From: Acinetobacter calcoaceticus
Lineage (GTDB): Bacteria; Pseudomonadota; Gammaproteobacteria; Pseudomonadales; Moraxellaceae
Length of the DNA: 64,000 nucleotides
Direction: 5' to 3'
Assembly: GCF_004345325.1 (NCBI RefSeq)
Contig: NZ_SLVJ01000005.1
Span: forward strand, 62,001-126,000
Part shown: positions 37,878 through 47,368 of the stretch, in pieces
Layout of the letters: every line of letters starts with the position of its first letter
How positions within the stretch are numbered: the first letter of the stretch is position 1
The notes under the pieces: model-generated
The model's database searches: none
The model's input: the letters and a program-made list of their open reading frames with translations, nothing else
Told to the model about the DNA's origin: nothing
Made by a program: the position numbers and the translations under genes

Positions 37878-38975
37878 TTATTCTCTATGTTCACGAATGA
37901 TGGAATGAATCAGCAATCCAATGGCAAATATGATATTTAGCACCAAGAAGGTGGTGATCCCGATATAGACTCGACGTGGATAGAGCGCATCTTGGGCCAA
38001 GCGTGGTTCAGAGATGATCACCAATTTTTTCAACTTCTGTGCCGCTTCGATACGCGACTTTTCCAAAGATCCCAAAGAAATCTTATATAGATCAGTGGCA
38101 AAGGTTACTTGACCTTTAAGCTCCTCAAAATCAGCAACGGTTTTATTCAGTTTGGCATTGCTTGGAGAGGTCAACTTGGCACTTTCATCTTCAATTTGTT
38201 TTTGCACCGAAGCAATCTGACTGCGGATCGCCACCACTTGCGAAGCTTCAGCATTGAGATAACTGAGTAATGTGCGTTCTTCAGTTCTGAGCTGTGCCAA
38301 ATTCGACTGCAAGCCTGCGACCAAGGTGGCAACTGCACGGGCTTGAGTTTCGGGATCAAAGGTACGGTTTTCGTTTTGATAAGTGAGCAGGTCATTACGG
38401 GCCTTTTTCAATTGCTCATTGGCATCTTGCAACTGTTGTTCCGCAAAGCTTTGTTGCTCTAAGGCAATGCCACGAGAAACACTATTAATAAAGGCATCAC
38501 TTTGTAGCAAGATTTCTTTATTCAGTTTGAGTGAAAAATCTGGCGAGAAACCCTGTGAAGACACCGAAAGCATCATGGTCTTTTCATCCAGATTGACCTT
38601 GACCAGCTTGTTATAGTGTTTTACCAATTCTTCAATGGTGGCGTCTTGAGGTAGGGAAAAGATCGGATCGCCAGCCACTGCAAAGGCTTGATGTAGATTA
38701 AGCTGTTGATTGAGCTTTTCCACCATATCACGCGATCCAATATATTCTTTAAGGATATTGGAGTCTTCACCACTGGTATTGGCGACACCGAGCAAGGCAC
38801 CGAGACCAGTCCCATCGGATATCTTGGCATCACCGACTTGTTTGACCAAGAGTACCGATGCAGACTGAAAGCGATCATGCGCAAAAAAGCCCAAATAAGA
38901 TACCGTTACAAGCAAGGGTAAAAGCACAACACTGCTATAGGAGAGCAGCATTTTTTTATTCATTTTAAATTGCAT
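37878..38975 (-). CDS. kpsE: KpsE-like inner-membrane capsule export adaptor
   Basis: 365 residues with a membrane helix near the N-terminus, a long periplasmic coiled coil (about residues 170-310) and a second membrane helix near the C-terminus (VYIGITTFLVLNIIFAIGLL). FFAHDRFQSASVLLVKQ and KKLVIISEPRLAQDALYPRR are family motifs of polysaccharide co-polymerase type 3. It overlaps kpsT by 11 bp. An ATG at 38963 is an alternative start. Confidence 0.9.
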   Translation of the reverse strand: MQFKMNKKMLLSYSSVVLLPLLVTVSYLGFFAHDRFQSASVLLVKQVGDAKISDGTGLGALLGVANTSGEDSNILKEYIGSRDMVEKLNQQLNLHQAFAVAGDPIFSLPQDATIEELVKHYNKLVKVNLDEKTMMLSVSSQGFSPDFSLKLNKEILLQSDAFINSVSRGIALEQQSFAEQQLQDANEQLKKARNDLLTYQNENRTFDPETQARAVATLVAGLQSNLAQLRTEERTLLSYLNAEASQVVAIRSQIASVQKQIEDESAKLTSPSNAKLNKTVADFEELKGQVTFATDLYKISLGSLEKSRIEAAQKLKKLVIISEPRLAQDALYPRRVYIGITTFLVLNIIFAIGLLIHSIIREHRE

Positions 38976-39627
38976 ATGCTTTGTATACCTCTATTGCATC
39001 TTGCATATTGTCAAAATATTCAGCCTTGCCATCACGGACCAAAAAAGCTACATCACAGTTGCGGATCAGATCTTTCAAGTCATGAGAGACCATAATCAGG
39101 TTAGAACTAGCCTTAAGCTCATCAAGTAATTTCTGACTTTTTTTCCGGAATGAAGCATCGCCCACTGCCCCGACCTCATCAAGTAGATAATAATCAAAGT
39201 TAAATACCATACTCAGTCCAAAGCCGATGCGACTGCGCATACCGCTGGAGTAGCTTTTGATTGGCATATCAAAGTATTTACCGATCTCGGCAAAGTCTTC
39301 AACAAAACGCACCACATAGTCCACTTCTTCTTCAGTCTGCACATAGAGTCGCGCCACAAAGCGTACGTTCTGTCTTGCGGTCAGGCTGCCTTGAAAACCG
39401 CCAGATAGGGCGACTGGCCATGAGATGGTTTTATTGGTAATCACATCGCCAGAATCGGCATAGTCGATACCCCCGATGATGCGTAATAAGGTACTTTTCC
39501 CTGCACCATTCTTACCCAATAAGGCAACACTTTTGTTTTCAGGCAGTACTGCATTGAGGTCTTTAAATACAAAGTGTCGCCCCTTGGGCGTGACATAGGA
39601 CTTGGTCAGATTTTTGAGTTCAATCAT
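38965..39627 (-). CDS. kpsT: KpsT-like capsule ABC transporter ATPase
   Basis: ATPase subunit driving capsule export. Walker A GKNGAGKST is at residues 38-46, the signature SYSSGMRSRIGFG and Walker B YYLLDEVGAVGD follow, and MVSHDLKDL carries the switch His. Its ATG overlaps the kpsM stop (ATGA). 220 residues, normal length. Confidence 0.95.
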   Translation of the reverse strand: MIELKNLTKSYVTPKGRHFVFKDLNAVLPENKSVALLGKNGAGKSTLLRIIGGIDYADSGDVITNKTISWPVALSGGFQGSLTARQNVRFVARLYVQTEEEVDYVVRFVEDFAEIGKYFDMPIKSYSSGMRSRIGFGLSMVFNFDYYLLDEVGAVGDASFRKKSQKLLDELKASSNLIMVSHDLKDLIRNCDVAFLVRDGKAEYFDNMQDAIEVYKAYAI

Positions 39628-40475
39628 TTTGATTTAATCATCCGACGTTCAAAGCGCTTATACAGTAATAAGCCTAACAATAGACTCAGCCCAATCCAAG
39701 TCAATACATAGCTCAAGCTAATCCCATCTACCAAGGGATAAGCAGGTGCAACTGCATGGCGCATTGGCTCAAAGATATGAATCAGTGGGTTATAAAGAAA
39801 ATATTCGCGATACTGTGCAGGGATGATGTGCACCGAATACATCACACCTGAGAGAAAATAAAGTATTAAAAATATGACTGACATCAATTTACTCAATTCA
39901 CTAGATAGATCACCGAGTACGATAAAAATTAAGCTAAAAGAGAGCATAAATAAGAATAGTAGTAGCCAATAACCCAATAAAGTCGGAATGGCTTCAAAGC
40001 TAATCTCTAGCCCTAACCATAAAAAAACCGCACTAAAAAAAATATAGGCAGTAAAACTCAGAAAAAATTCAAGTATATTTCGAGCTATCAGGGCATCAAT
40101 CGGTTTGACAGGCCTGTAACTAAAAAGGCCTTTATTGGCTTGGGCTGCACCTAAAGACTGAGCAAGACCTGACCTAAACATTCGAAATGCCACAATGCCA
40201 TTGAGTAGGAAAACTTCATAGGAAATATTTGGCAAGGTGCGTTGCATAATAGCTCCAAACAACACCAATAGCAGACCGATGGTAAATAACGGTTCAAGGA
40301 TAATCCAGAGATAACCGAGACGATATTGTCCAAAGCGGGTTTGTATTTCACGTAAAAAAAGTGCACGAATGGACACCGCCATCACATGCAGCCCGCCTCG
40401 CGGTTTTAGCCGCGGTAATTTTCTAGGAGTGGAACTATGTGTTGTATTATCCATTTGTATAACGTAACAAGTCAT
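39624..40475 (-). CDS. kpsM: KpsM-like capsule ABC transporter permease
   Basis: ABC-2 type permease of about six membrane segments. The LFLREIQTRFGQYRLGYLWIILEPLF segment is a KpsM signature. The start is uncertain: ATG at 40475, 40454, or 40382 (MAVSIRALFLREI), the last matching E. coli KpsM length best. It is the first gene of kpsMTEDCS, so the capsule promoter should lie in the 580 bp upstream. Confidence 0.92.
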   Translation of the reverse strand: MTCYVIQMDNTTHSSTPRKLPRLKPRGGLHVMAVSIRALFLREIQTRFGQYRLGYLWIILEPLFTIGLLLVLFGAIMQRTLPNISYEVFLLNGIVAFRMFRSGLAQSLGAAQANKGLFSYRPVKPIDALIARNILEFFLSFTAYIFFSAVFLWLGLEISFEAIPTLLGYWLLLFLFMLSFSLIFIVLGDLSSELSKLMSVIFLILYFLSGVMYSVHIIPAQYREYFLYNPLIHIFEPMRHAVAPAYPLVDGISLSYVLTWIGLSLLLGLLLYKRFERRMIKSK

Positions 40476-41056
40476 TCAATCATGTTCTAAAGTGCAGACA
40501 TCATATCCTTGTCATTATGATTAATAAAGTGCTTTTAATTTCACAAACATTTAAATTAAATTACAACATCTCATTTTTTTCATGATTTAGTATTATTACA
40601 ATGCAATTGAAACAGATTGTTCGGTATATACAGCACAGCCTATATATTAGATATATTATAATATAGAACTTTTCAAGCCCAGAGCCTTTACCCTTTGCAA
40701 ACCTCAGACCAAGAAATTGATATTTAAACATTATTTATGCTAAATACACGAATATATCCAAGAAACAACCTCCGATAAAAACTTAACCCAGCCCAAAATA
40801 TTTAATATAAACTAAATAATAGCGACTAAGAAATGTAATAATCAAACTTATTGCACATTTTAATTACTTGTAACCTAAGCATGGTGAGTCATATTAATCA
40901 CAGCCTTTACTTGGCTAACGACTGCCTTGAGCTTAATCACTCAGATTTAATTTCTGTGTAAATCTACGATGATTAGGACTGCTCAATGCAATGCTCAGCC
41001 GATAGATTCAGCTTGCTACAAGATCAGGTTCGCAAAATCGTTTTGAATATAGAAAT
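40476..41056. other. A+T-rich region upstream of the capsule operon
   Basis: 581 bp with no reading frame. It must contain the kpsM promoter. I searched by eye for a JUMPstart/ops motif (GGCGGTAG) on the minus strand and did not see one. Several runs of alternating A/T occur near 40640-40670. Confidence 0.5.
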
Positions 41057-41314
41057 TTATTTCACGATATAATCGATAATTTTTTCCCAAGTAAATAGCA
41101 GCAGGCTAATTGTGGAGCCAATCACGGCGCTAATACTCAGATCGCTGGTCACTGAACTATAATTTTTCTCCAGTAGGTCCAATCCTGCCCATGCGAAAAA
41201 AACCAGAGCAGAAAAAAATAATCCACGAATGACTAAGGCAAAGAACAAATGCTCTCCTGCTTTTAGATTGATGCTTAAACCAAGCGGTTTTTTTCTGACA
41301 TGCTGCTTTGACAT
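41057..41314 (-). CDS. Small two-helix membrane protein
   Basis: 85 residues. After a basic N-terminus (MSKQHVRKKPLG) come two hydrophobic segments at about 25-45 and 60-76, ending in KIIDYIVK. No family recognised. It is a monocistronic gene between capsule and cysQ regions. Confidence 0.55.
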   Translation of the reverse strand: MSKQHVRKKPLGLSINLKAGEHLFFALVIRGLFFSALVFFAWAGLDLLEKNYSSVTSDLSISAVIGSTISLLLFTWEKIIDYIVK

Positions 41315-41622
41315 GATGGCACCTATTATTGTTTTTGATTGCTGAATAGCTGTGGATGGTTTTTTAGGGCCTGTTGCAGGTTTTATCTATATGGCCAATC
41401 CACCCAGTCAATATTAAGCAGTGGCAGAGTGAAATGGCAGTTTCAAGCTGTTGTTGATCTACAGCAAATAAGCGCTGCATGTTGGAAAGTGTAATGCGGG
41501 TAGTTTGAATTTAGAGCACTGAGCATTTGTGCATGCTTGTGTCATGCCAGACTGTGGTCTGCTGCGTCGAGCTGTACCAAATTATGCGTGGTAGTAGCTT
41601 TAGTTGCGCTGAAATGTGCGGT
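41315..41622. other. Intergenic region, no gene seen
   Basis: 308 bp between the small membrane protein and the histidine phosphatase genes. No frame on either strand has a convincing start and composition. No terminator with a T-run was found. Confidence 0.4.
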
Positions 41623-42357
41623 TTAACGCTGCTTGGCGAAATCCTGAATACTCAGTTCACCCAATTGACCACGCCAAATCCATTTCAAATGACTCTCAGC
41701 AAAGTCTTCACCTTCAAACCAAACAAACATCCCTTCCATCATTTCTGGCCAATCCGTGGAACTGATCTGTTCTCGTCCTGAGATGACCGCAAGAATGGCG
41801 GCAAGAATAGTGTCATGACTGACCGCAAGACTAAGACCATTGTGGTTTTGAGCTCGATGCAGATAGAGCAGTTCTAGCACATCCATCACCCCAGTAATCG
41901 GATGTTTCATCCCCGGCAGACGATCATTGACAAAACTATTGATAAAACCCAATGCACCTTGTTGTTTAAAGTACGGTGCAGCTTGTTGGATATCAACCAC
42001 AAAGCTCCCCGGTTCAACCAAGAGGCCTTGCTCTACGATTTCCACTTGGTCATCAGCGGGATAGATCAGATTGATTGACTCAGCGCCTTGCATCATCAAT
42101 GCCGCGGTATCAACACAGCGTTGAATTGGACTGGAAATGCATTGTTCAATGGCGCGATCGGTTTGCTCAACCAAAAAGGCACCCCAAGTTTGGGCCAAAT
42201 CACGGCCCTGCGGGGTCAATTGCAAGTGATAACCTGCCAAGCCCTGACCGCTCAACAGTTCACGAATTGAATGTCGGGTAAATAAAGTGACCGGGGTAGC
42301 AGCATCGGGCAATAAGTCGATGGCTTTCAGCATACTTTGCGGCAACAAATCCAGCAC
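41623..42357 (-). CDS. Histidine phosphatase family protein
   Basis: 244 residues. The N-terminal catalytic motif reads FTRHSIRE, where the common RHG has Ser instead of Gly, and the second His is in LAVSHDTILAAIL; this resembles the histidine acid-type clade. CISSPIQRCVDTA is the usual third motif. I chose GTG 42357 since GAGG lies 9 nt upstream; an ATG at 42333 is possible. It lies 60 bp downstream of cysQ on the same strand. Substrate unknown. Confidence 0.75.
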   Translation of the reverse strand: MLDLLPQSMLKAIDLLPDAATPVTLFTRHSIRELLSGQGLAGYHLQLTPQGRDLAQTWGAFLVEQTDRAIEQCISSPIQRCVDTAALMMQGAESINLIYPADDQVEIVEQGLLVEPGSFVVDIQQAAPYFKQQGALGFINSFVNDRLPGMKHPITGVMDVLELLYLHRAQNHNGLSLAVSHDTILAAILAVISGREQISSTDWPEMMEGMFVWFEGEDFAESHLKWIWRGQLGELSIQDFAKQR

Positions 42358-42417
42358 GCCACGACCTCATGATAGACAAATGGGCTTTGCACTATAACAT
42401 GAGATCTTTGAACAAAA

Positions 42418-43275
42418 TCAATTTTGCACAGATACATTATCCAATGCAGCGAGGGCAATTTTTTGATTGGCTTCATCACGAAACGCAATAAAACCATCGT
42501 TGAGTACAGTCTCTCGTTGGTTATAGGTAAATGGCATGGCATTCAGACTGACCAAGCCGCCACCTATACTTTCGAGTAGGCCTTGACCTGCACTGGTGTC
42601 CCACTCTGAGGTTGGATGAAAACGCGGGTAAATATCAATCTCACCCTCAAGCATCATACAAAACTTATAAGCGCTGCCCGCTTCACGGCGGATCACCGGA
42701 ATATCTTGTTCGATGTAATCAATATATTGCTGGTATTTTTGATTTTTACTGCTATGGCTCAAGCCAATTTGAACCGCATCACTGTCAATATCTTTATATT
42801 TGCAGTAACGCTCCCAGTTTTGGGCCGCAAATGAATATTTATAAGGCAGTTCGGTGAGATAACCCAAATACATCAATTGTTCACACGGCACAGCGATCAG
42901 GGAAAAGATGGTCTGGTGATTGTGAATCAAGCTGAGATTGATGGTGAACTCATCACGTTGATGAATAAACTCTTTGGTGCCATCGAGTGGATCAAGCATC
43001 CAACACATTTCCCATGCATGCCGTGCTGAATGATCACTTTCTTCAGAAAGCACAGGAATATCTGGGGTGATCTTGGCCAAAGCAGCAATCAACAATTCAT
43101 TTACTTTGAGATCGGCTTGAGTCACTGGAGATTGATCTACTTTTTCCGTGATATTGAACTCATGCCCCGCACAATAGTGTTGATATTCATCGAAGAGCAA
43201 TTGGCTTGCTTGTGCCATCATTGGAACCAATTCCAAGATTCGTTGATCATCAGGTGCTTGAGTTGTAATAAACAT
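42418..43275 (-). CDS. cysQ: 3'(2'),5'-bisphosphate nucleotidase
   Basis: Mg-dependent hydrolysis of 3'-phosphoadenosine 5'-phosphate, a by-product of sulphate assimilation. The inositol monophosphatase fold motifs are present: LSEESD, then MLDPLDGTKEFI with the metal-binding D-P-L-D-G-T, and TSEWDTSAGQGLLESIGG near the C-terminus. 285 residues. The histidine phosphatase gene follows. Confidence 0.88.
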   Translation of the reverse strand: MFITTQAPDDQRILELVPMMAQASQLLFDEYQHYCAGHEFNITEKVDQSPVTQADLKVNELLIAALAKITPDIPVLSEESDHSARHAWEMCWMLDPLDGTKEFIHQRDEFTINLSLIHNHQTIFSLIAVPCEQLMYLGYLTELPYKYSFAAQNWERYCKYKDIDSDAVQIGLSHSSKNQKYQQYIDYIEQDIPVIRREAGSAYKFCMMLEGEIDIYPRFHPTSEWDTSAGQGLLESIGGGLVSLNAMPFTYNQRETVLNDGFIAFRDEANQKIALAALDNVSVQN

Positions 43276-43797
43276 GGATTGAACCTACGCTATGCCCTAT
43301 TAAAAATATTCATGTCACAAAACCGAGTTTACATGGCTGCTGTTAAACTAAAGTGACTGTATAAGTTGCTGTATTAACTAATTTATTCCTTGCTATTTCA
43401 ATAGCAATATTCTTTATAAAAAAATCGATAGATTCGCCAGACGATATTTAGCTCAAGTCCAGACGGTATTCAGCTTAAGCCCTGCAGCATTGACTAAATC
43501 TACCGCAGATATAGTCGGTTAAATATGCTGCTCAGTCAATGTTCATAGCGCTCATCCTGATTTGAAATTTGTGCTCTATACAATGCCTGCTCAATGTTTG
43601 AGAACCCAAGGTAGATTTTAAATTGTCGCTACATTGGAAGTCGTATTTTTACAATCCTTGACTTTGAAAAAAAATTAAACATAGCAGCAGAATAAATAAT
43701 TTCAATGCTGCAGAAATGGACGACGTACAGGGCTTGCGATATTCACGGGTGATTTTCACAGTCAGCGAAAGTTTTATCTGCACTGGAGACTTTGGTT
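43276..43797. other. Intergenic region between cysQ and MFS genes
   Basis: 522 bp between divergent genes. It contains a two-copy imperfect 22-bp direct repeat (CCAGACG.TATT.AGCT.AAG) at 43437-43480. No gene is evident. Confidence 0.45.
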
Positions 43798-44955
43798 ATG
43801 AAACAGACGGTTGATTCAAAGCTACACATCTTTGCCATCTTTCTCTATGCCGCGATTTGCCCCTTTGTGCTGATGTCGGCACCCGTCATCGCACAGCAAC
43901 TGGCCAAGGAATGGCAGCTTTCCCCCTCACAAGTCGGTATGTTCTTTTTTTTGGAACTGGGCATGATGAGTTTTGCCACCATTCCAGCCTATTACTGGAC
44001 CAAGAAGATCACTATGCGTAAAGCCACCTTGTATTCGGTTGGGCTATTCTTGTTGGGGAATGTGTTGTCTTTATTCGCCAGCAGCTATGAGTTCCTACTG
44101 TTTAGTCGTCTGATCTCGGCCTTTGGTGGCGGCACTTTGATGATTATTACCATTAGCAGTTGCTCACTCACTGCCAAGCCGGATAATAGCTATGGATTCT
44201 GGGTATTGGGCCAAGTTCTACTCGGTGCAGCAGCCTTGTATTTTATGCCGAAGTTATATGTGTATTGGGGTTTAAATGCTTCGTTCTTTCTGGCGGTAAT
44301 TTTAATTCTGATTGCTTTACCCTTTTATAGATACTTTGCTGACTTTTTTATCGAAAAAGAAATCAACAATGTGGTCGCCTCTAATCAAAACACCACCTTT
44401 GGCGCAGTCTCCATACTCGCGACCTTGCTGTTTTTTATTGCTGTCGGCGGGGTGTGGACCTTTATGAGCAGTATTGGTGACTATGCCCGAATCGACAGTG
44501 ACTTTATTCACTCAGTATTGGCGATCTCCAACATTCTCGGCATCATCGGCTGTTTTCTGCCCGCAGTGATCGGCGATAAATTAGAGCGCAAATACTTCCT
44601 GACCTTTGGTTATATCTTATTTTTTATCGCACTGTCTTTGTTGATCGAGCAAATCACTCGCAATGGCCTCATGGTCGCCATCTTGTTATTTAAGTTTAGT
44701 TGGATGTTTACCATTCCCTTTGTCCTCGCCAGCGTAGCCAGTTTTGATGTCAACGGCAGATTGCTCAACTCCATCAATTTGGTCGCAGGCTGTGGCTTAG
44801 CCATCGGTCCTGTACTTGCCGGACGTATCATCGAAAATACAGGCAGTTTTAGCGCCCTGATCGTCTACTCAATCGCGCTATTCCTGCTTTCTTTCATATT
44901 AATTTATATCTGTACCATGAAAAAAGTCGAAATCACCAAAATGGAAATGGGCTAA
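43798..44955 (+). CDS. MFS transporter
   Basis: Twelve hydrophobic segments in 385 residues, the usual major facilitator size. LFSRLISAFGGGTLMIIT in the first half is an antiporter-like motif. I chose ATG 43798, as GGAG lies 9 nt upstream; the frame runs two codons further to a TTG. The substrate cannot be told. It may form a unit with the MoaF-like gene 293 bp downstream on the same strand. Confidence 0.8.
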   Translation: MKQTVDSKLHIFAIFLYAAICPFVLMSAPVIAQQLAKEWQLSPSQVGMFFFLELGMMSFATIPAYYWTKKITMRKATLYSVGLFLLGNVLSLFASSYEFLLFSRLISAFGGGTLMIITISSCSLTAKPDNSYGFWVLGQVLLGAAALYFMPKLYVYWGLNASFFLAVILILIALPFYRYFADFFIEKEINNVVASNQNTTFGAVSILATLLFFIAVGGVWTFMSSIGDYARIDSDFIHSVLAISNILGIIGCFLPAVIGDKLERKYFLTFGYILFFIALSLLIEQITRNGLMVAILLFKFSWMFTIPFVLASVASFDVNGRLLNSINLVAGCGLAIGPVLAGRIIENTGSFSALIVYSIALFLLSFILIYICTMKKVEITKMEMG

Positions 44956-45248
44956 GACTGCGGCTATCGATGAAATTGCACAGATCTGTGAATTTTTTAT
45001 GTTCTAAAAACACTTCAATCGTCTCAGGCAGTGTAATGACTGCAGATGCAGGGTGCCAGTATCGTTGATGTCCCAACCTGAGCAATGCGCTATCTGTTAT
45101 GCAATGCTACTTATATTACAACCCAAACCAACATTATTGATGGCGGAGCCTTGTTGGTCGAATAAATCCAGTATTCAAGTTCTTGATGCATCAACTCAAA
45201 AAAGTTCCAAAATCAAAAAACTATCAATAGTGATAAAGGAAGATCATC

Positions 45249-46277
45249 ATGCAAGAGCACAAACAACAAAAACACAATGGCAAAAACCCACCCACTCAAC
45301 ATGACAGCACTCAACCCTCGCATAGCAAAAAAAACCATGCAAAAAAACAAGCCAGCCACACGGATCAGCCCAAAGCGACACAGAATGGAGAGCAGCAACA
45401 TCTGAGCAACAACCATGAGCAACCCCATGTACTGTATGGTTCTTTGGCTGATGCAGCACTGAACAATCCGCAGCAATACGTGACTGTATCTAAACTTTCC
45501 CAAGGTTTTAGTGAGTTTGCACTGGCCCCGACCACCGAATGGATTGGGCAGAGCATTCGACTGCACACGCAAAAGGGCTTAGACATCGAGATCCATTGCT
45601 TGGATCGTTGTAGCTGTGCGGTTGAGCTCATTGATTCGAATCAACAGCATTATTCTTTTTCAACCCAGATCAATATTCTTATGATCCGAGAACATTTGTT
45701 TTTTCTGGATCTGATTATCCCTGCACATGTATTGCCCATCGCCCAAGCGGTATCGTTGAGTGTGGTATTTAATACATTAAAATCCATCGCGACCATCGTC
45801 TGGGGTGAGTTACCCACCCCAAGTGAGTACGAACTCTCGACTTTTTATCGAGCTTCAAAAAATCTACCAATCTCAGCCGTTAAGGTTGAGTTTTTACATG
45901 CCTCACTCAACAAAGACTGGCAAGATGCTCAAGCCCAGCATGCTGAAACTGATCATCTGATCGGACATCGTATAAAGTTTAGATATAGTGAAAATGACCT
46001 GTATCAGCATCGCTATCTCAATCATAATTTTTATACTTGGGAATGCCTAAAAGGCATCGAAGCGGGACTGTGTGAGACCGATCGCTGCTTTTATTTCGCT
46101 GTGGGTGAGCAGATGTATTTGTTTGTTTGGATAGAGAAAATCATCCCTACTTTGGGTGCAGTCATCCTAGACCTCAATGCCAAGCGCTCGCATGGCAAGA
46201 TCTTTGGCTATGCCGGTTATGAGTCCGGGCAAGTGTGTAATTTCATGGTGGGGTCTTATGTGGAGGATATGGATTAG
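45249..46277 (+). CDS. MoaF-like protein with a His/Lys/Asn/Gln-rich N-terminal tail
   Basis: 342 residues. Residues 1-60 are low-complexity and rich in H, K, N and Q. The C-terminal half (HRYLNHNFYTWECLKGIEAG, RCFYFAVGEQMYLFVWIEKI, PTLGAVILDLNAKRSHGKIFGY) matches the MoaF family from memory; MoaF proteins have two lipocalin-like domains and occur in amine-inducible regulons, with unclear chemistry. AGGA precedes the ATG. The unusual tail is in frame and has no better internal start. Confidence 0.6.
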   Translation: MQEHKQQKHNGKNPPTQHDSTQPSHSKKNHAKKQASHTDQPKATQNGEQQHLSNNHEQPHVLYGSLADAALNNPQQYVTVSKLSQGFSEFALAPTTEWIGQSIRLHTQKGLDIEIHCLDRCSCAVELIDSNQQHYSFSTQINILMIREHLFFLDLIIPAHVLPIAQAVSLSVVFNTLKSIATIVWGELPTPSEYELSTFYRASKNLPISAVKVEFLHASLNKDWQDAQAQHAETDHLIGHRIKFRYSENDLYQHRYLNHNFYTWECLKGIEAGLCETDRCFYFAVGEQMYLFVWIEKIIPTLGAVILDLNAKRSHGKIFGYAGYESGQVCNFMVGSYVEDMD

Positions 46278-46701
46278 GATCAATAATTGGATTGGGCACT
46301 CTGTCGTTGAGGGATTGAGTGCTGAAGGATTTGGATTTACTTGAGTTGAAAATCCCCTAAGTGGCACCTTCTGGAGCTACATCCACAGTGAGGAGATTTC
46401 TCTATCTGCTTTTTAAAAAGTAAACAAAACTTATTTTGCACTGAGGCAAAGTCCCTGTAACCCAGTGCAAAATCAAGCAGCGTGCTGCCGTCGTGTGCCA
46501 ATACCAAATATTGATTTGAGTAATTCTAGATTTATATTGCTTAGGCTATTTATATTTTGCTGGATAAATCAGTGCTATAAGCTTTGTTAAACCGACCTCA
46601 ACTTTTAAAAATGGTGATAAACGTCAGGCTAAGTCGCAACTCAATTGATAAATAAATACCACAGGTTTGTAATGAGACTTTATTCATTGAGGATGAGGAT
46701 A
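46278..46701. other. Intergenic region holding dispersed repeat A, copy 2
   Basis: 424 bp. The repeat at 46409-46554 (listed separately) is the main content; the rest is unremarkable and ends with the GAGGAT ribosome binding site for the DUF2164 gene. Confidence 0.5.
46409..46554. repeat. Dispersed repeat family A, copy 2
   Basis: Same orientation and end points as 7848-7992. Matching blocks: CTTTTTAAAAAGTAA, ACTGAGGC, CCCTGTAACCCAGTGC, CAGCGT.CTGCCG, AATATTGATTTGAGT and ATTGCTTAGGCTATTTAT. Copies differ by scattered substitutions, so they are not a recent duplication. Confidence 0.75.
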
Positions 46702-46968
46702 ATGGCAAAAGATCAAATTGTGAAGTTTGATGAATTTACTCGCGAACAATTGGTTTATTCATTAAAAAAATATGCACTCCAAGAACTTGATCTCGATCTT
46801 GGCAACCTCCCTGCTCAATTTTTCTTTGATTTTATCATCGAAGAATTTGGGCATCACTTCTACAATCAAGCGATCAATGACACGCATGTATGGCTAGCTG
46901 AAAGGTTTGCATATCTCAATGAGGATTTATTTATGTTGAGCAAAGAGAAAATTAAAAAAACAGACTGA
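46702..46968 (+). CDS. DUF2164 family protein
   Basis: 88 residues. SLKKYALQELDLDLGNLPAQFFFDFIIEEFGHHFYNQAI is the DUF2164 signature; the function is unknown. I chose ATG 46702 with GAGGAT upstream over the earlier frame start at 46645. It is the last gene before the CRISPR leader. Confidence 0.75.
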   Translation: MAKDQIVKFDEFTREQLVYSLKKYALQELDLDLGNLPAQFFFDFIIEEFGHHFYNQAINDTHVWLAERFAYLNEDLFMLSKEKIKKTD

Positions 46969-47368
46969 CAGCGTTGTTATATTCACTTCGCGATGCAAGA
47001 TTAGAGACATTTAAAGACAAATTAATTGCGTAGATTTAAACTCAGCCTAACGTAGCTTAGAAAACACTGATCATGTCATATCCAGCCGTTTCATTATTTT
47101 GAAAGTGACAACTCACTTGTAATTCATCTTTAGGTTGAAGATTTAATTGTGAATATCCCTAGCCCTTATATCAGTCCGTTAAATTGCTCTGAATGTCATT
47201 TTTTGGATAGTAATATTTTGACAACGCTTCCGATTTACCCCAATATTTAAACACTCTTTAACAGCTTATTAAAATCAATGACTTACAAACCGTATAAAAA
47301 TATTGGGTATTTCAGCATTTTTATCGCTATCCCTTTGTTATTTTATGGTTTGTTGGTAAAATTCTACT
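46969..47368 (+). promoter_or_regulatory. CRISPR leader region
   Basis: 400 bp without a gene. The right-hand 150 bp is A+T-rich and ends directly at the first repeat. Repeat orientation (ending TTAGAAA before each spacer) places transcription left to right, so the leader and its promoter are here. No cas gene is present in this gap. Confidence 0.75.
47273..47285 (+). promoter_or_regulatory. Candidate IHF site in the CRISPR leader
   Basis: AATCAATGACTTA fits the IHF consensus WATCAANNNNTTR exactly. It lies 84 bp before the first repeat. IHF bending of the leader is known to help spacer integration in type I-F and I-E systems; here it is a sequence match only. Confidence 0.5.

Noticed and set aside
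40476..41056. JUMPstart/ops element upstream of kpsM
   Set aside because: The ops core GGCGGTAG was not found on the minus strand in this region.
45053..45304. 83-residue frame before the MoaF-like gene
   Set aside because: It overlaps the MoaF-like start, has no ribosome binding site, and reads as random sequence.
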